Origin: Sphingomonas turrisvirgatae
GTDB lineage: Bacteria; Pseudomonadota; Alphaproteobacteria; Sphingomonadales; Sphingomonadaceae
Length of the DNA stretch: 64,000 nt
Reading direction: 5' to 3'
Assembly (NCBI RefSeq): GCF_001721295.1
Contig: NZ_MDDS01000024.1
Location: forward strand, 62,001-126,000
Within the stretch, counting starts at the first letter, position 1, and every line of letters begins with the position of its first letter. The notes under the pieces were generated by a model that had not been told where the DNA came from, searched no databases, and saw nothing but the letters and a program-made list of their open reading frames with translations. The position numbers and the translations under genes were made by a program. This document shows, one piece after another, positions 8,568 through 18,093 of this stretch.

Positions 8568-9188
8568 TCAGTCGCCCTTCGGCTGCCCGGGCTGAGCACC
8601 CGGCGGCGGACCGCCCGGGGCGCCGCCCATCTGCTGCTGCTGCATCATCTGCTGATAGACGCTCATCGGCACGAATTCGAGCAGGCTGACCTCGAAGACC
8701 AGCAGCGAATTGGCCGGGATCACCTCACGGCCCTGCGGGTCGCGCTTGGCTTCGGCACCATAGCCGAGCTCGGGCTTGATCCAGATGCGGTACTTGCCGC
8801 CCTTCTTCATCAGCTTGAGCGCTTCGGTGAAGCCGGGGATCATGCCCGCGACGGGCAGCGGCGTCGGCTGCTGGCTCGCGTCGAACTGCGTGCCGTCGCG
8901 CAGCGTGCCCTTGTACATCACCAGCGCGACGTCGCTGTCGGTCGGGCTGGCGCCCTGCCCTTCCTGCAGCACTTCATACTGCAGGCCGGACGCGGTTTCG
9001 ACCACGCCGGACTGGCCCTTGTTCCAGGCCAGGTACGACTCGTTGGTGCCCTTTTCCGCGACGACGCGGGCGGTGCCGAACCAGGCGAGGGCGATCGCGG
9101 CGGCGACCGCCACGATAACGCCCACCCAGAGCCAGACGAGATAGCTGCGCTTGGTCGGTGCAATCGGCACGGCGGTCACGGACGACAT
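8568..9188 (-). CDS. FKBP-type peptidyl-prolyl isomerase, membrane anchored
   Basis: A 206-residue protein-folding helper with an N-terminal transmembrane anchor (about 19-41) that places the catalytic domain in the periplasm. The FKBP domain runs from about 85 to 180, with YKGTLRDGTQFD, the substrate pocket segment GMIPGF, and PELGYG. A low-complexity tail rich in Gln, Met, Gly and Pro ends the protein. It lies downstream of rpsU with a 96-base gap and has its own terminator. Confidence 0.9.
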   Translation of the reverse strand: MSSVTAVPIAPTKRSYLVWLWVGVIVAVAAAIALAWFGTARVVAEKGTNESYLAWNKGQSGVVETASGLQYEVLQEGQGASPTDSDVALVMYKGTLRDGTQFDASQQPTPLPVAGMIPGFTEALKLMKKGGKYRIWIKPELGYGAEAKRDPQGREVIPANSLLVFEVSLLEFVPMSVYQQMMQQQQMGGAPGGPPPGAQPGQPKGD

Positions 9189-9284
9189 CGATCAGCTATC
9201 CCGAAAGTCCGCGAGCCAGGCGCGGCAGAACATCACAAAGGTTGCCCACTCGCGCACCGGCGCGAGCGGCAAATCCAACAAGCC

Positions 9285-9491
9285 TTAACGAGCGCCGTCG
9301 CGCTCCATGCGCTTGCGCTCGAGCTTGCGGGCGCGGCGCACGGCGGCGGCACGCTCGCGAGCGCGCTTTTCGCTCGGCTTCTCATAGTGACGGCGCAACT
9401 TCATCTCGCGATACACGCCCTCACGCTGCAGCTTCTTCTTGAGCGCGCGAAGGGCTTGGTCGACGTTATTGTCGCGAACGATGATTTGCAT
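9285..9491 (-). CDS. rpsU: 30S ribosomal protein S21
   Basis: A 68-residue basic protein of the small ribosomal subunit. The opening [20 protein letters not shown] and the Arg/Lys-rich tail identify S21 directly. It stands alone and is not in the rpsU-dnaG-rpoD arrangement of enterobacteria. Confidence 0.95.
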   Translation of the reverse strand: MQIIVRDNNVDQALRALKKKLQREGVYREMKLRRHYEKPSEKRARERAAAVRRARKLERKRMERDGAR

Positions 9492-9622
9492 AAGTCCGTC
9501 TCAACTCCGAATCAGATCAATAGCGATTGGGTCGCCGAAGCATCTGCCCCGGGCGTTGGGACGCGCCCCTAACAGGGCGAGTCCGAAAAGACAAGGCGAT
9601 CGGAGCGATCCGCCCGTTGGAA

Positions 9623-9658
9623 GGCCCGACCCGTGGCTTCCCCGCCACAGGCCGGGCC
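9623..9658 (-). terminator. Long hairpin after the Ig-like lipoprotein gene
   Basis: A 15-bp inverted repeat (9623-9637 with 9644-9658, two G-T wobbles, six-base loop) starts eight bases beyond the lipoprotein stop. It has almost no T-tract on either side, so it may be a transcript-end stabiliser rather than a true intrinsic terminator. Confidence 0.5.
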
Positions 9659-9666
9659 GTTGCCGG

Positions 9667-11823
9667 TTACTTGCTCCCGGTGACCGTTGTCCTGCCCGAA
9701 CAGCGGGTGTTGCCGGGCCCGACATAGCTCCAGGTCGATCCGCCGTTCAGCTGCGTGCTGTTGGGAATGTTGACCGTCAGCGATTCGGTGGTCTGGCCAG
9801 GACCGTCGTCAAAAGTACCGCTGGCCTGCGCACGCAGGCCGTTTGGATCGTCCTTGCTGGCCATGGTGAAGCTCAGCGGAACCCCGTCATAGGTTGCGTT
9901 GTACTGGGTATCGCTAACCTTCGAAACCAGCACGGAAACCGTCTTGTCCTCGTTCGGACACAGGCCGGCTTGCGACTGGCTGAGCGTTTCCGAGACGATC
10001 CGCACCGACCAGGTCCCTTCGAACTGGCGATTGATGGTCAGCAGAACCGTCGCCGTGCGCGAAACGCCATCTGCGTTGCGTGCGCGATACTGAATCTCGT
10101 CCTTGCCGAATGCCTGGCCGTTCGGCGTGTAGCTGAGCAAACCGCTCGGACTGATGGTCGCGGCCCCCTTGGTTGGCGCCTTGACGATCTCGATGCTGTC
10201 GGCACCGCGTACCTGGAGCTGGGAGGTGATCGCCTTGCCCTGAATCAGCGTGACGGCGGCGTCCTCGGCGCCCGGCAGCGCGACGACGAGTTGACCGGAC
10301 AAGGGGATCGACATCGTGCCGGCCGTGAGCGTGAAGTTGAACGGGACGTTGTCGGAGGGGGGATCGCCGACATAGGAGAAGGTGAGCGTGATCGTATCGC
10401 CCGAACCGCTCTTGACGCCTACGACATTGCCGTTGGAAACGGCGCCGAGCGAAACTTCCGACGAAGGCACCTTTCGCGTCGTCTCGGTGACACCGGTTTG
10501 CAGTGCGCGTGCGAGCGCGTCGGGCACGAAGGGCAGGCTGGCCGCGAGATCAGCCAACTCCTTCATGCCGCCACCGAAGGAAGCCGTAGTGGACGGGTCC
10601 ATGCGGCGCTTTTCAATCAGATTGAAGCTTTTCGATTTCTTGTTGTTGAACCCATAGACGGGGGCGACGGCCAGCGCTTCAACGAAGCTGTTGCGCGCGG
10701 CAGCATTGTCGAGAAGCTGTTGCAGGGTACTGTCCTGCGGATCTGGATCGCGAAGGCACTCCGTGACGACATTGCCCACGGAATCCCTGAGCGCGGCAAA
10801 CCTGTTCAGCGCGACGAGATAGATGGCCAGCCCGCCAATCTTGGTGATCGTCGGCTCCGGGGAGAGGATGAGCGCTAGCCCGGCCCCGCCGAGAACGATC
10901 ACGGCACCCTTGTTGAGCAGATACCTCGTCACCGCCTGCGTACAGGCCGGACCGTTGAACTGTGCCTGGATTGCCGCCGAAGGACTCCCGGTGCCCAAAT
11001 TGACTTGGAGCATCGCGGCCAGTTGGCCGAGTTCAGCGGCGCTCATCGTGTCGACCCTCGCGACGGTATTGCTCAGGTCCGTGCGATAGCCCGCGAAGAT
11101 GTTGCGCTGCCCCGCCGACATGGCTGCGCCTTCCCGTGATATCAGGGAATCGACGACGGCAATTGCTTCGTTCAGGCGCGCGACGACGACGGCCTTCGGG
11201 TCGGCCACCGCTGGCGCAGCAGCGATGTTCACCGAATAGCTGTAGCGCCTTGCCCCAACTTGGAAGTCGAGCAGATGCGTACCAGCCGGCATGTCGGCAG
11301 GGACGAGGAACGTGAGCGCGCTCGCCGAACCACGACGCAGCGTGATGTCGCGCGTACCCAGCTTGCCGGTGTAGCTGGTCGCCGCAAGCGGGAGATTGGT
11401 GACGGTAAACGCGCCCAACTGCCCCTGTGCCAGCGTCGAGCCGCTGAGCGATGTCACCGACGCCACGGTCGCCTTGACCGTGATCGTGGTCGTCGCCGTG
11501 CCCTTGTTACCCGCCTTGTCGGTCGCAGTGCCGGTGCAGGTGATGGTGGTGTCGGCGGCCACGGCCGTCGTGACCAGCAGGTTGCCGGTCAGCGTGCCGG
11601 CCGTGCAGCTCAGCGTCGGCGTGACCGAGCCGTCCACGGTGTCGGTGGCGGTAGCGGTGATCGCCACGGTCTCGCCGCCTTCGATGCTGGCCGACGACGG
11701 CGTGACCGTCACCGCCGGCGGGGTCGTGTCGGCCGTGCTGACCATCCCCGGTGCGTCGCTGCCGCCCGAACAACTTGCCGCAAGCATGCTGACACCCGCC
11801 AGCAACGTGATTTTACGAACCAT
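9667..11823 (-). CDS. Large Ig-like repeat lipoprotein, function unknown
   Basis: A 718-residue predicted lipoprotein with lipobox LAASC after a short signal sequence. After it come a Thr/Val-rich Ig-like (HYR/Big-type) domain at about 35-120, a second beta-rich segment to about 200, a helical middle region with one strongly hydrophobic stretch (about 305-335), and a cadherin-like segment near 555-610 (SYTPNGQAFGKDEIQYRARN). The C-terminal domain has two cysteines. I chose the ATG at 11823 (GGGGAGGG just upstream, proper signal peptide) over an in-frame ATG at 11883. The function is unknown; surface adhesion or envelope structure is plausible. Confidence 0.7.
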   Translation of the reverse strand: MVRKITLLAGVSMLAASCSGGSDAPGMVSTADTTPPAVTVTPSSASIEGGETVAITATATDTVDGSVTPTLSCTAGTLTGNLLVTTAVAADTTITCTGTATDKAGNKGTATTTITVKATVASVTSLSGSTLAQGQLGAFTVTNLPLAATSYTGKLGTRDITLRRGSASALTFLVPADMPAGTHLLDFQVGARRYSYSVNIAAAPAVADPKAVVVARLNEAIAVVDSLISREGAAMSAGQRNIFAGYRTDLSNTVARVDTMSAAELGQLAAMLQVNLGTGSPSAAIQAQFNGPACTQAVTRYLLNKGAVIVLGGAGLALILSPEPTITKIGGLAIYLVALNRFAALRDSVGNVVTECLRDPDPQDSTLQQLLDNAAARNSFVEALAVAPVYGFNNKKSKSFNLIEKRRMDPSTTASFGGGMKELADLAASLPFVPDALARALQTGVTETTRKVPSSEVSLGAVSNGNVVGVKSGSGDTITLTFSYVGDPPSDNVPFNFTLTAGTMSIPLSGQLVVALPGAEDAAVTLIQGKAITSQLQVRGADSIEIVKAPTKGAATISPSGLLSYTPNGQAFGKDEIQYRARNADGVSRTATVLLTINRQFEGTWSVRIVSETLSQSQAGLCPNEDKTVSVLVSKVSDTQYNATYDGVPLSFTMASKDDPNGLRAQASGTFDDGPGQTTESLTVNIPNSTQLNGGSTWSYVGPGNTRCSGRTTVTGSK

Positions 11824-12038
11824 TGCGCCCTCCCCTTCTCGAAGCGAAAGGAAGCCTTTCGAACAGGGATGCGCGTGCGTCATACCCCGTCAGGGGGATG
11901 CAGCGAAAAAGTCCGAGGGTGATCGTGCGCGTCGCCCCGGCCCGAAACCGACGCCAGACAGCAACGGTTAAGCTGATGAAATCATAAGAGAGTTTTGCGG
12001 CTGGCTACTCCGCCTTTCTGCGTTAGGATCGCCCCACC

Positions 12039-13520
12039 ATGTCCCGATTCCGTTCGCGCTCAACTCGCCTCATCGCCGCGGTCGCAACACTAGGCCTGCT
12101 GTCCGCCTGTGGCGGCGGCGGCGGTTCGGGAACCGTAACCACCGGTGGTGGCGGCACCGCCGCCGCGCCGACACCGGCGCCCTCCCCCACCGCGACCGGC
12201 ACCTGTTCGCTTGCCGCGCGGCAGAACTGGGTGCAGGCGCAAATGAACGAGTGGTATCTGTTCCCCGAGACGCTGCCGGCAAACATCAACCCGGCAAGCT
12301 ATAGCGACGTGCCATCGTTCATCGACGCGCTGACCGCGACCGCGCGCTCGCAGCGCAAGGACCGCTATTTCACTTACATCACCTCGATCGCCGAGGAGAA
12401 TGCCTATTATAATTCGGGATCGAGCGCCGGTTATGGCGTGCGGTTCGCGATCGACGGCGCGGCGCGGCGTCTGTTCGTGAGCGAAGCGTTCGAAGGCGCG
12501 CCCGCCTTGGCCGCCGGGATCGACCGCGGGACCGAGATCCTGGCGATCGGCACCAGTGCCTCGACCCTGCGCAACGTCGGCGACATCCTGGCGAGCGAAG
12601 GCAGCGCCGGGATCACCAATGCGTTGGGTCCGTCGAACGTCGGCGTCACGCGCACGCTGCGTATCGGCGATGCGACGGGCACGCGAAACGTCACGATAAC
12701 CAAGGCCGAGTTCGAGCTGACGCCGGTATCGTCACGCTATGGTGCGAAGGTGATCGACGATGGCGGACGCAAGGTCGGGTACATCAACCTGCGCACCTTC
12801 ATCAACACGGCCGAGACGCCGCTGCGCAACGCCTTTGCCAGTTTTAAGTCGCAGGGCGTCAGTCAGGTGATCGTCGACCTGCGCTATAATGGCGGCGGGC
12901 TGGTCTCGATCGCGGACCTGATGAACAACCTGATGGGCGCGGACAAGACAAGCTCGACGGTCGCCAACTATGTCAGCTTCCGCCCGTCCAAGGCATCGAA
13001 CAACGAGACGGTCTATTTCGCGCCGCAGCCGCAATCGATCGCGCCGACGCGAGTCGCGTTCATCGGCACAAGCGGATCGGCATCGGCGAGCGAGTTGGTG
13101 ATGAACACCTTCATCCCCTATCTGGGCAATCGCGCCGCGCTGGTCGGCACCAACACCTATGGCAAGCCGGTCGGGCAGATCGCTCGCGACAATGCGGCGT
13201 GCGACGACCGGCTGCGCGTGATCGCCTTTGCGCTGGAGAATGCGAACCGCCAGGGCGCCTATTATGATGGACTGGCCCCGTTCATGGGCGCGACGTGCCA
13301 GGCGGCAGACGATGTGACCCGGCCGCTGGGCGATCCGGCGGAAGCGTCGACCCGGGCGGCGCTCGACTTCCTGGCGGGGCGAAGCTGTGGCGCGACGATT
13401 GCGGAAGGCGGCACGGGACCATCGGCGCAATCGAGCGAGATCAAGCTGCAGCGCGAGCTGGAGTTGCTGACGCCGATGCGGCCGACGACGCCGCAGCGCG
13501 AGGTGCCGGGGCTGTTCTGA
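12039..13520 (+). CDS. S41-family C-terminal processing peptidase, lipoprotein
   Basis: A 493-residue serine protease with lipobox LLSAC and a Gly-rich linker. A PDZ-like region spans about 125-220 and the S41 catalytic core about 235-400. Core features are YINLRTF, VDLRYNGGG, and the nucleophile region GSASASEL with S351. K376 in NTYGKP lies 25 residues further, the spacing of the Ser-Lys dyad in CtpA/Tsp proteins. It probably trims envelope or secreted proteins. The gene is divergent from the Ig-like lipoprotein, across a 215-base gap in which I see no clear motif. Confidence 0.88.
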   Translation: MSRFRSRSTRLIAAVATLGLLSACGGGGGSGTVTTGGGGTAAAPTPAPSPTATGTCSLAARQNWVQAQMNEWYLFPETLPANINPASYSDVPSFIDALTATARSQRKDRYFTYITSIAEENAYYNSGSSAGYGVRFAIDGAARRLFVSEAFEGAPALAAGIDRGTEILAIGTSASTLRNVGDILASEGSAGITNALGPSNVGVTRTLRIGDATGTRNVTITKAEFELTPVSSRYGAKVIDDGGRKVGYINLRTFINTAETPLRNAFASFKSQGVSQVIVDLRYNGGGLVSIADLMNNLMGADKTSSTVANYVSFRPSKASNNETVYFAPQPQSIAPTRVAFIGTSGSASASELVMNTFIPYLGNRAALVGTNTYGKPVGQIARDNAACDDRLRVIAFALENANRQGAYYDGLAPFMGATCQAADDVTRPLGDPAEASTRAALDFLAGRSCGATIAEGGTGPSAQSSEIKLQRELELLTPMRPTTPQREVPGLF

Positions 13521-13605
13521 TCGGCGCAGTCCTGCCGGATCGGACGTCGGGGCGTTCAGGCGGATGGCTGCCCCGCAGGTGCCCGGCAGCGGAAAGTTCG
13601 TCCGA

Positions 13606-14001
13606 TCAGTCGCGCTCCTCGAACGCGGTGAGGATCGGACATGCGCCCGTCACGTCCTTCGCGCATGCGTCGGCAAGCCGGATCAGCGAAGCGCGGGAAG
13701 CTTGCAATTCGGCAATGCGAGCGTCGAGCGCCGCGATCCTCGAACGAGCCATGGCACGTGCCCGCGTGCGATCGTCAATGGCATCAAGGCCAAGCAATTC
13801 GCCGACCTCCGCAAGGGTGAACCCTGCCGCCTGCGCATGGCGGATGAAGCGCAGGCGTCGCACATCGCTCTCGCCATAGGTACGAAAGCCGCCGCTCGGC
13901 CGGTCGGGCCGCGTGAGCAAGCCGCGCCGCTGATAATAGCGCACCGTTTCCACGCCGACGCCCGCAGCCTCGGCCAGCCTGGCGATCGTCATCCTCGACA
14001 T
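13606..14001 (-). CDS. MerR-family transcriptional regulator
   Basis: A 131-residue regulator with the MerR winged helix (IARLAEAAGVGVETVRYYQRRGLL), a dimer coiled coil at about 75-108, and two C-terminal cysteines, C113 and C121, ahead of Pro-Ile. The mercury sensor MerR uses a further cysteine near position 82, which is absent here, and the spacing of the last two is one residue shorter. The inducer may therefore not be mercury. It is divergent from the glutaredoxin-MauE gene and probably controls it through the operator at 14008-14038. Upstream in-frame codons would extend it across that operator, so the start at 14001 is chosen. Confidence 0.88.
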   Translation of the reverse strand: MSRMTIARLAEAAGVGVETVRYYQRRGLLTRPDRPSGGFRTYGESDVRRLRFIRHAQAAGFTLAEVGELLGLDAIDDRTRARAMARSRIAALDARIAELQASRASLIRLADACAKDVTGACPILTAFEERD

Positions 14002-14007
14002 CGGCGC

Positions 14008-14038
14008 TTGACTCCGGACCATGGTACGGACGCTATAT
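14008..14038 (+). promoter_or_regulatory. MerR-type promoter with dyad operator
   Basis: A -35 element TTGACT (14008-14013) is followed after 19 bases by a weak -10 region around CTATAT. The spacer holds CCGGACCATGGTACGG, a 16-bp dyad with one mismatched pair. Layout and sequence closely resemble the mercury-resistance operator, where MerR untwists an over-long 19-bp spacer. It would drive the glutaredoxin-MauE gene rightward. Confidence 0.8.
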
Positions 14039-14075
14039 GGGGCGGATGCAGGCGTTGCCAAATAGGAGCATCACC

Positions 14076-14825
14076 GTGTCCGACCGTCCGATCGCTATCC
14101 TTTACCGCATGGTCATGCCGGAGCATGTCTGCCCTTACGGGGTAAAGGCGCTCGACCTGCTCAAGCGCAAGGGCTTCCAGGTCGAGGATTATCATCTTCG
14201 CACCCGCGCCGAGACCGACGCGTTCAAGGACGAGCATGGCGTCAAAACGACGCCGCAAGTGTTCATCGGCGGCCAGCGCATCGGCGGCTATGACGATCTG
14301 CGCCGCCATTTCCGCATGCGCGTCGCCGAGCCGGGCAGCACCAGCTATCGGCCCGTCATCGCGCTGTTCGCGATGACCGCGCTTCTCGCGCTGGCGGCCA
14401 GCCATGCGGCGTTCGGCTCCCCCTTCACGGCGCATGCGCTGCAGTGGTTCGGCGGGTTCAGCATGGCGGTGCTCGCGCTGCTCAAGCTGCAGGATGTCGA
14501 GAAGTTCTCGACCATGTTCCTGAATTACGACCTGCTTGCCAAGCGATGGGTGCGCTATGGCTATATTTATCCCTTTGCCGAAGGGGTGGCCGGCATCCTG
14601 ATGGTCGCTGGCGCGCTGAACTGGCTTTCGGTCCCCATCGCGCTGTTCATCGGCACGGTCGGCGCGGTGTCGGTATTCAACGCCGTCTATGTCGAGAAGC
14701 GCGAGCTGAAATGCGCGTGCGTCGGTGGCTCGTCGAACGTGCCACTCGGCTTTGTGTCGCTGACCGAAAATCTCGGCATGATTGCGATGGCGCTCTGGAT
14801 GCTCACCAGCGCCGGCCGCATGTGA
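14076..14825 (+). CDS. Glutaredoxin fused to MauE/DoxX-like membrane domain
   Basis: A 249-residue fusion. Residues 1-80 form a glutaredoxin-like domain with active-site CPYG (C19, single thiol) and the cis-proline TTP at 58-60. Residues 90-245 form four predicted transmembrane helices of the MauE/DoxX type, with a CAC pair (C213, C215) in a loop. The fusion could move electrons or thiol equivalents from cytoplasm to membrane. The start is GTG at 14076 with AGGAG seven bases upstream; upstream ATGs at 14037 and 14046 overlap the promoter. Control by the divergent MerR is very likely. The physiological substrate (metal, thiol or oxidant) is unknown. Confidence 0.82.
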   Translation: MSDRPIAILYRMVMPEHVCPYGVKALDLLKRKGFQVEDYHLRTRAETDAFKDEHGVKTTPQVFIGGQRIGGYDDLRRHFRMRVAEPGSTSYRPVIALFAMTALLALAASHAAFGSPFTAHALQWFGGFSMAVLALLKLQDVEKFSTMFLNYDLLAKRWVRYGYIYPFAEGVAGILMVAGALNWLSVPIALFIGTVGAVSVFNAVYVEKRELKCACVGGSSNVPLGFVSLTENLGMIAMALWMLTSAGRM

Positions 14826-14950
14826 CAAGACGATCTGGCATAGCCTTGTGCCCGCGGGTGCGGCGCGGCAGAGATGTCGCACGGCGGATCGCGGACATCG
14901 CCTGTGGAACGACGTACCGCGCCGCCAACGCTGGATGACGAGGGATTTGG

Positions 14951-16243
14951 ATGACGGGGACGACCGAGACGCTGGCCACCCGCGATCGCCTCAAATCCAT
15001 CCTAGGCGGGTCGGCAGGCAATCTGGTCGAATGGTATGACTGGTATGCCTATGCCGCCTTCACCCTCTATTTCGCGCCGCATTTCTTTCCCGAGGGCGAT
15101 CGCACCACGCAGCTGCTGAACACTGCCGCGGTATTCGCGGTCGGGTTCCTGATGCGCCCGATCGGCGGGTGGCTGATGGGCGTCTATGCCGATCGCCACG
15201 GGCGCAAGGCGGGGTTGACGCTGTCGGTATCGCTGATGTGCGCGGGGTCGCTGCTGATCGCGATAACGCCTGGATACGAGACGATCGGCTGGGTGGCGCC
15301 CGCGCTCCTCGTATTCGCGCGGTTGCTGCAGGGGTTGTCGATCGGCGGCGAATATGGCGCGAGCGCGACGTACCTGTCGGAAATGGCCGGGAAGAAGCGG
15401 CGCGGTTTCTTTTCCAGCTTTCAATATGTGACGCTGATTTCCGGGCAACTGATCGCGCTCGCCGTGCTGCTGGTGCTGCAGGCGGTGCTGAGCGAGGCCG
15501 CGCTGGAGGCGTGGGGCTGGCGCATCCCGTTCTTCATCGGCGGGGCGTTGGCGGTGATCGTGTTCTGGCTGCGGCGGGGCCTTGCGGAAACGCAGAGCTT
15601 TCACAATGCCAAGGCCGAAGGGCGCAAGACCGGCGCGCTGGCGCTGCTGCGCGAACATCCCCGGGCGTTCCTGCTGGTGATGGCGCTGACCGCCGGGGGC
15701 ACGCTCGCCTTCTATGCCTATTCGATTTACCTCCAGAAATTCCTGGTCAACACCTCGGGCTTCGACCGCCAAACCGCATCGCAGATCAATGCTGCGGCGC
15801 TGTTCGTGTTCATGTGCATCCAGCCCGTCGCCGGCGCGCTGTCCGACCGCGTCGGGCGCAAGCCGCTGATGGTCGGGTTCGGGGTGCTGGGCGTGCTCTG
15901 CACCTATCCGATCTTCTCGGCGCTGGCGGTGGTGGAAAGCGCATGGGCAGCGTTCGCGCTGATGCTGGGGGCGCTGGTGATCGTCACCGGCTATACCTCG
16001 ATCAACGCGGTGGTGAAGGCCGAGCTGTTCCCCGCGCATATCCGCACACTGGGTGTCGCCCTGCCCTATGCGCTGGCCAATGCGCTGTTCGGCGGGACGG
16101 CGGAATATGTGGCGTTGTGGTTCAAAAATGCCGGATGGGAGCAAGGCTTCTACTGGTATGTGACGGCGATGATCGGGGTATCGCTGGTGGTGTATCTGAG
16201 GATGCGCGACACGCGGGATCATTCGCTGATCGCAGAGGATTGA
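14951..16243 (+). CDS. MFS transporter, metabolite:H+ symporter type (KgtP-like)
   Basis: A 430-residue carrier with 12 predicted helices. NLVEWYDWYAY at the first helix, the loop motif ADRHGRKAGL and RLLQGLSIGGEYG are typical of the metabolite:H+ symporter group that includes alpha-ketoglutarate and shikimate permeases. A dicarboxylate or similar organic acid is the likely substrate; the exact one cannot be read from sequence. GAGGG precedes the ATG. It stands alone between the glutaredoxin fusion and recJ. Confidence 0.85.
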   Translation: MTGTTETLATRDRLKSILGGSAGNLVEWYDWYAYAAFTLYFAPHFFPEGDRTTQLLNTAAVFAVGFLMRPIGGWLMGVYADRHGRKAGLTLSVSLMCAGSLLIAITPGYETIGWVAPALLVFARLLQGLSIGGEYGASATYLSEMAGKKRRGFFSSFQYVTLISGQLIALAVLLVLQAVLSEAALEAWGWRIPFFIGGALAVIVFWLRRGLAETQSFHNAKAEGRKTGALALLREHPRAFLLVMALTAGGTLAFYAYSIYLQKFLVNTSGFDRQTASQINAAALFVFMCIQPVAGALSDRVGRKPLMVGFGVLGVLCTYPIFSALAVVESAWAAFALMLGALVIVTGYTSINAVVKAELFPAHIRTLGVALPYALANALFGGTAEYVALWFKNAGWEQGFYWYVTAMIGVSLVVYLRMRDTRDHSLIAED

Positions 16244-16287
16244 GGGCTGCGATTTCACTCCGTGGTGATCCGCGCTAAAGGCACCTG

Positions 16288-18045
16288 ATGAACCCCGTCC
16301 TCAACGTGCATTCCTCGATCCTTGGCCAACCCTGGCGGTGGCGCGGGCTGGCGGCGGACGCGCGCGATCCGGGGTTTGCGCCGGACGACCTGGTGACTCA
16401 GCTGCTGCTGACGCGCGGCTGCGAGCGCGAGGCGCTCGAGGCGCATCGCAGCCCCAGCATCCGCGCATTCATGCCCGACCCGTCGATCTTCCGCGACATG
16501 GACCGCGCGGCCGAGCGGCTGGCCGATGCGGTCCAGCGCGGTGAGGCGGTGACGATATTTGGCGATTATGACGTGGATGGCGCGACGTCGGCAGCGTTGC
16601 TGATCCGGCTGCTGCGCGATCTGGGCCTGACGCCGCGTGCGTATATCCCCGATCGGCTGATGGAGGGCTATGGCCCCTCGGGCGAGGCGCTGGTGCGGCT
16701 GAAGCGCGAGGGCGCGGACCTGATCGTCACGGTCGATTGCGGGGCAATGGCCTTCGACGCGCTGGCGGAAGCCAAGGCGGCGGGGGCCGAGGTGATCGTG
16801 GTCGATCATCACAAATGCGCCTCGCAGCTTCCGCAAGCGCTGGCGCTGGTGAACCCCAACCGGCTGGACGAAGACGAGGGCGCGCGCGAGCATGGGCATC
16901 TGGCCGCGGTCGGCGTCGCCTGGCTGCTTGGTGCGGCGCTGGTGCGAGTCCTGCGCGGGCGGGGGTTCTTCACCGGGCGGGCCGAGCCGCGATTGCTCGA
17001 CCTGCTCGACATCGTCGCATTGGGCACGGTGGCGGACGTGGCGCAGCTGAAAGGGCTCAACCGCGCGTTCGTGGCGCAGGGGCTGAAGGTCATGGCGCAG
17101 CGGCGCAACATCGGCATGAACGCGCTGATCGAAGCCTCGCGCCTGACTCGGGCGCCGACCTGCACCGATCTTGGCTTTGCGCTGGGGCCGCGCATCAATG
17201 CCGGCGGTCGCGTGGGCAAATCGGATTTGGGGGTGCGGCTGCTGACCACCGAGGATGCCGACGAGGCGCGGGCGATTGCCGAAGAGCTCGATCGGCTGAA
17301 CGAAGAACGCCGCGAGATCGAAGCCGAGGTGCAGGCGGCAGCGGAAATCATGCCGAGCGAAGGCGCCGTTGCAGTGGTCGCGGCGCGCGGCTGGCACCCC
17401 GGCGTGATCGGCATCGTCGCGGGGCGCCTCAAGGAAAAGCTTGGCCGACCGGCAATCGTCATCGCGATCGGCGAGGACGGGATCGGCAAGGGATCGGGCC
17501 GCTCGATCGCCGGGGTGGACCTGGGCGCGGCAATCATCGCGGCCAAGGAAGCCGGACTGCTGATCGCCGGCGGCGGCCATGCGATGGCGGCGGGCGTCAC
17601 TGTGGACGAGGCGTCGATCGGCGACTTTGCCGCGTTCCTGAACGCCAAGCTCGCCGATGGCGTCGAGCGGTCGGCGGGGACGCGCGCGCTGCTGCTCGAT
17701 GCGGTGCTGGCGCCGCGCGGGATCAACCCCGAACTGGTCGACGCGATGGAGGCCGGCGGCCCCTATGGCATGGGCTGGCCAGCGCCGCGCGTCGCGGCAG
17801 GGCCGGTGCGGATGATCAAGTGCGACGTCGTCGGCAACGGCCATGTCCGTGCGATCGTCGCGGGCGAGGACGGGCGCAGCATCAAATGCGTCGCCTTCCG
17901 CGCCGCCGACACGCCGCTCGGCCAGGCGTTGCTCGGCGCGCCGCGCAACCGCAAGCTGTGGGTGGCGGGGCGCGCCAAGATCGATGATTGGGGCGCGCGG
18001 CCGGCAGCGGAGATTCACATCGAAGATGCCGCCTGGGCCGATTGA
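16288..18045 (+). CDS. recJ: Single-stranded-DNA-specific exonuclease RecJ
   Basis: A 5'-to-3' exonuclease used in recombination and mismatch repair. The 585-residue length is normal. The DHH phosphoesterase core has GDYDVDG at 92-98 and DHH at 173-175. The DHHA1 substrate-binding domain follows, with GGRVGKSDLGV, WHPGVIGIVAGRL and the glycine-rich AGGGHAMAAG. The gene starts at the ATG at 16288, 44 bases after the transporter stop, and precedes tRNA-Glu. Confidence 0.95.
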   Translation: MNPVLNVHSSILGQPWRWRGLAADARDPGFAPDDLVTQLLLTRGCEREALEAHRSPSIRAFMPDPSIFRDMDRAAERLADAVQRGEAVTIFGDYDVDGATSAALLIRLLRDLGLTPRAYIPDRLMEGYGPSGEALVRLKREGADLIVTVDCGAMAFDALAEAKAAGAEVIVVDHHKCASQLPQALALVNPNRLDEDEGAREHGHLAAVGVAWLLGAALVRVLRGRGFFTGRAEPRLLDLLDIVALGTVADVAQLKGLNRAFVAQGLKVMAQRRNIGMNALIEASRLTRAPTCTDLGFALGPRINAGGRVGKSDLGVRLLTTEDADEARAIAEELDRLNEERREIEAEVQAAAEIMPSEGAVAVVAARGWHPGVIGIVAGRLKEKLGRPAIVIAIGEDGIGKGSGRSIAGVDLGAAIIAAKEAGLLIAGGGHAMAAGVTVDEASIGDFAAFLNAKLADGVERSAGTRALLLDAVLAPRGINPELVDAMEAGGPYGMGWPAPRVAAGPVRMIKCDVVGNGHVRAIVAGEDGRSIKCVAFRAADTPLGQALLGAPRNRKLWVAGRAKIDDWGARPAAEIHIEDAAWAD

Positions 18046-18093
18046 CGCTTGACCAATTGCGTCACGTTGCCTAGTGCGCGCCCTCGCCTTCAT

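Noticed and set aside
7335..9572. A 745-residue frame on the plus strand across cydA, FKBP and rpsU
   Set aside because: It is a shadow of three well-identified minus-strand genes and has the Arg/His/Asp-rich composition of high-GC antisense frames.
16255..18093. A 612-residue minus-strand frame opposite recJ
   Set aside because: Antisense shadow of recJ with no recognisable domains.
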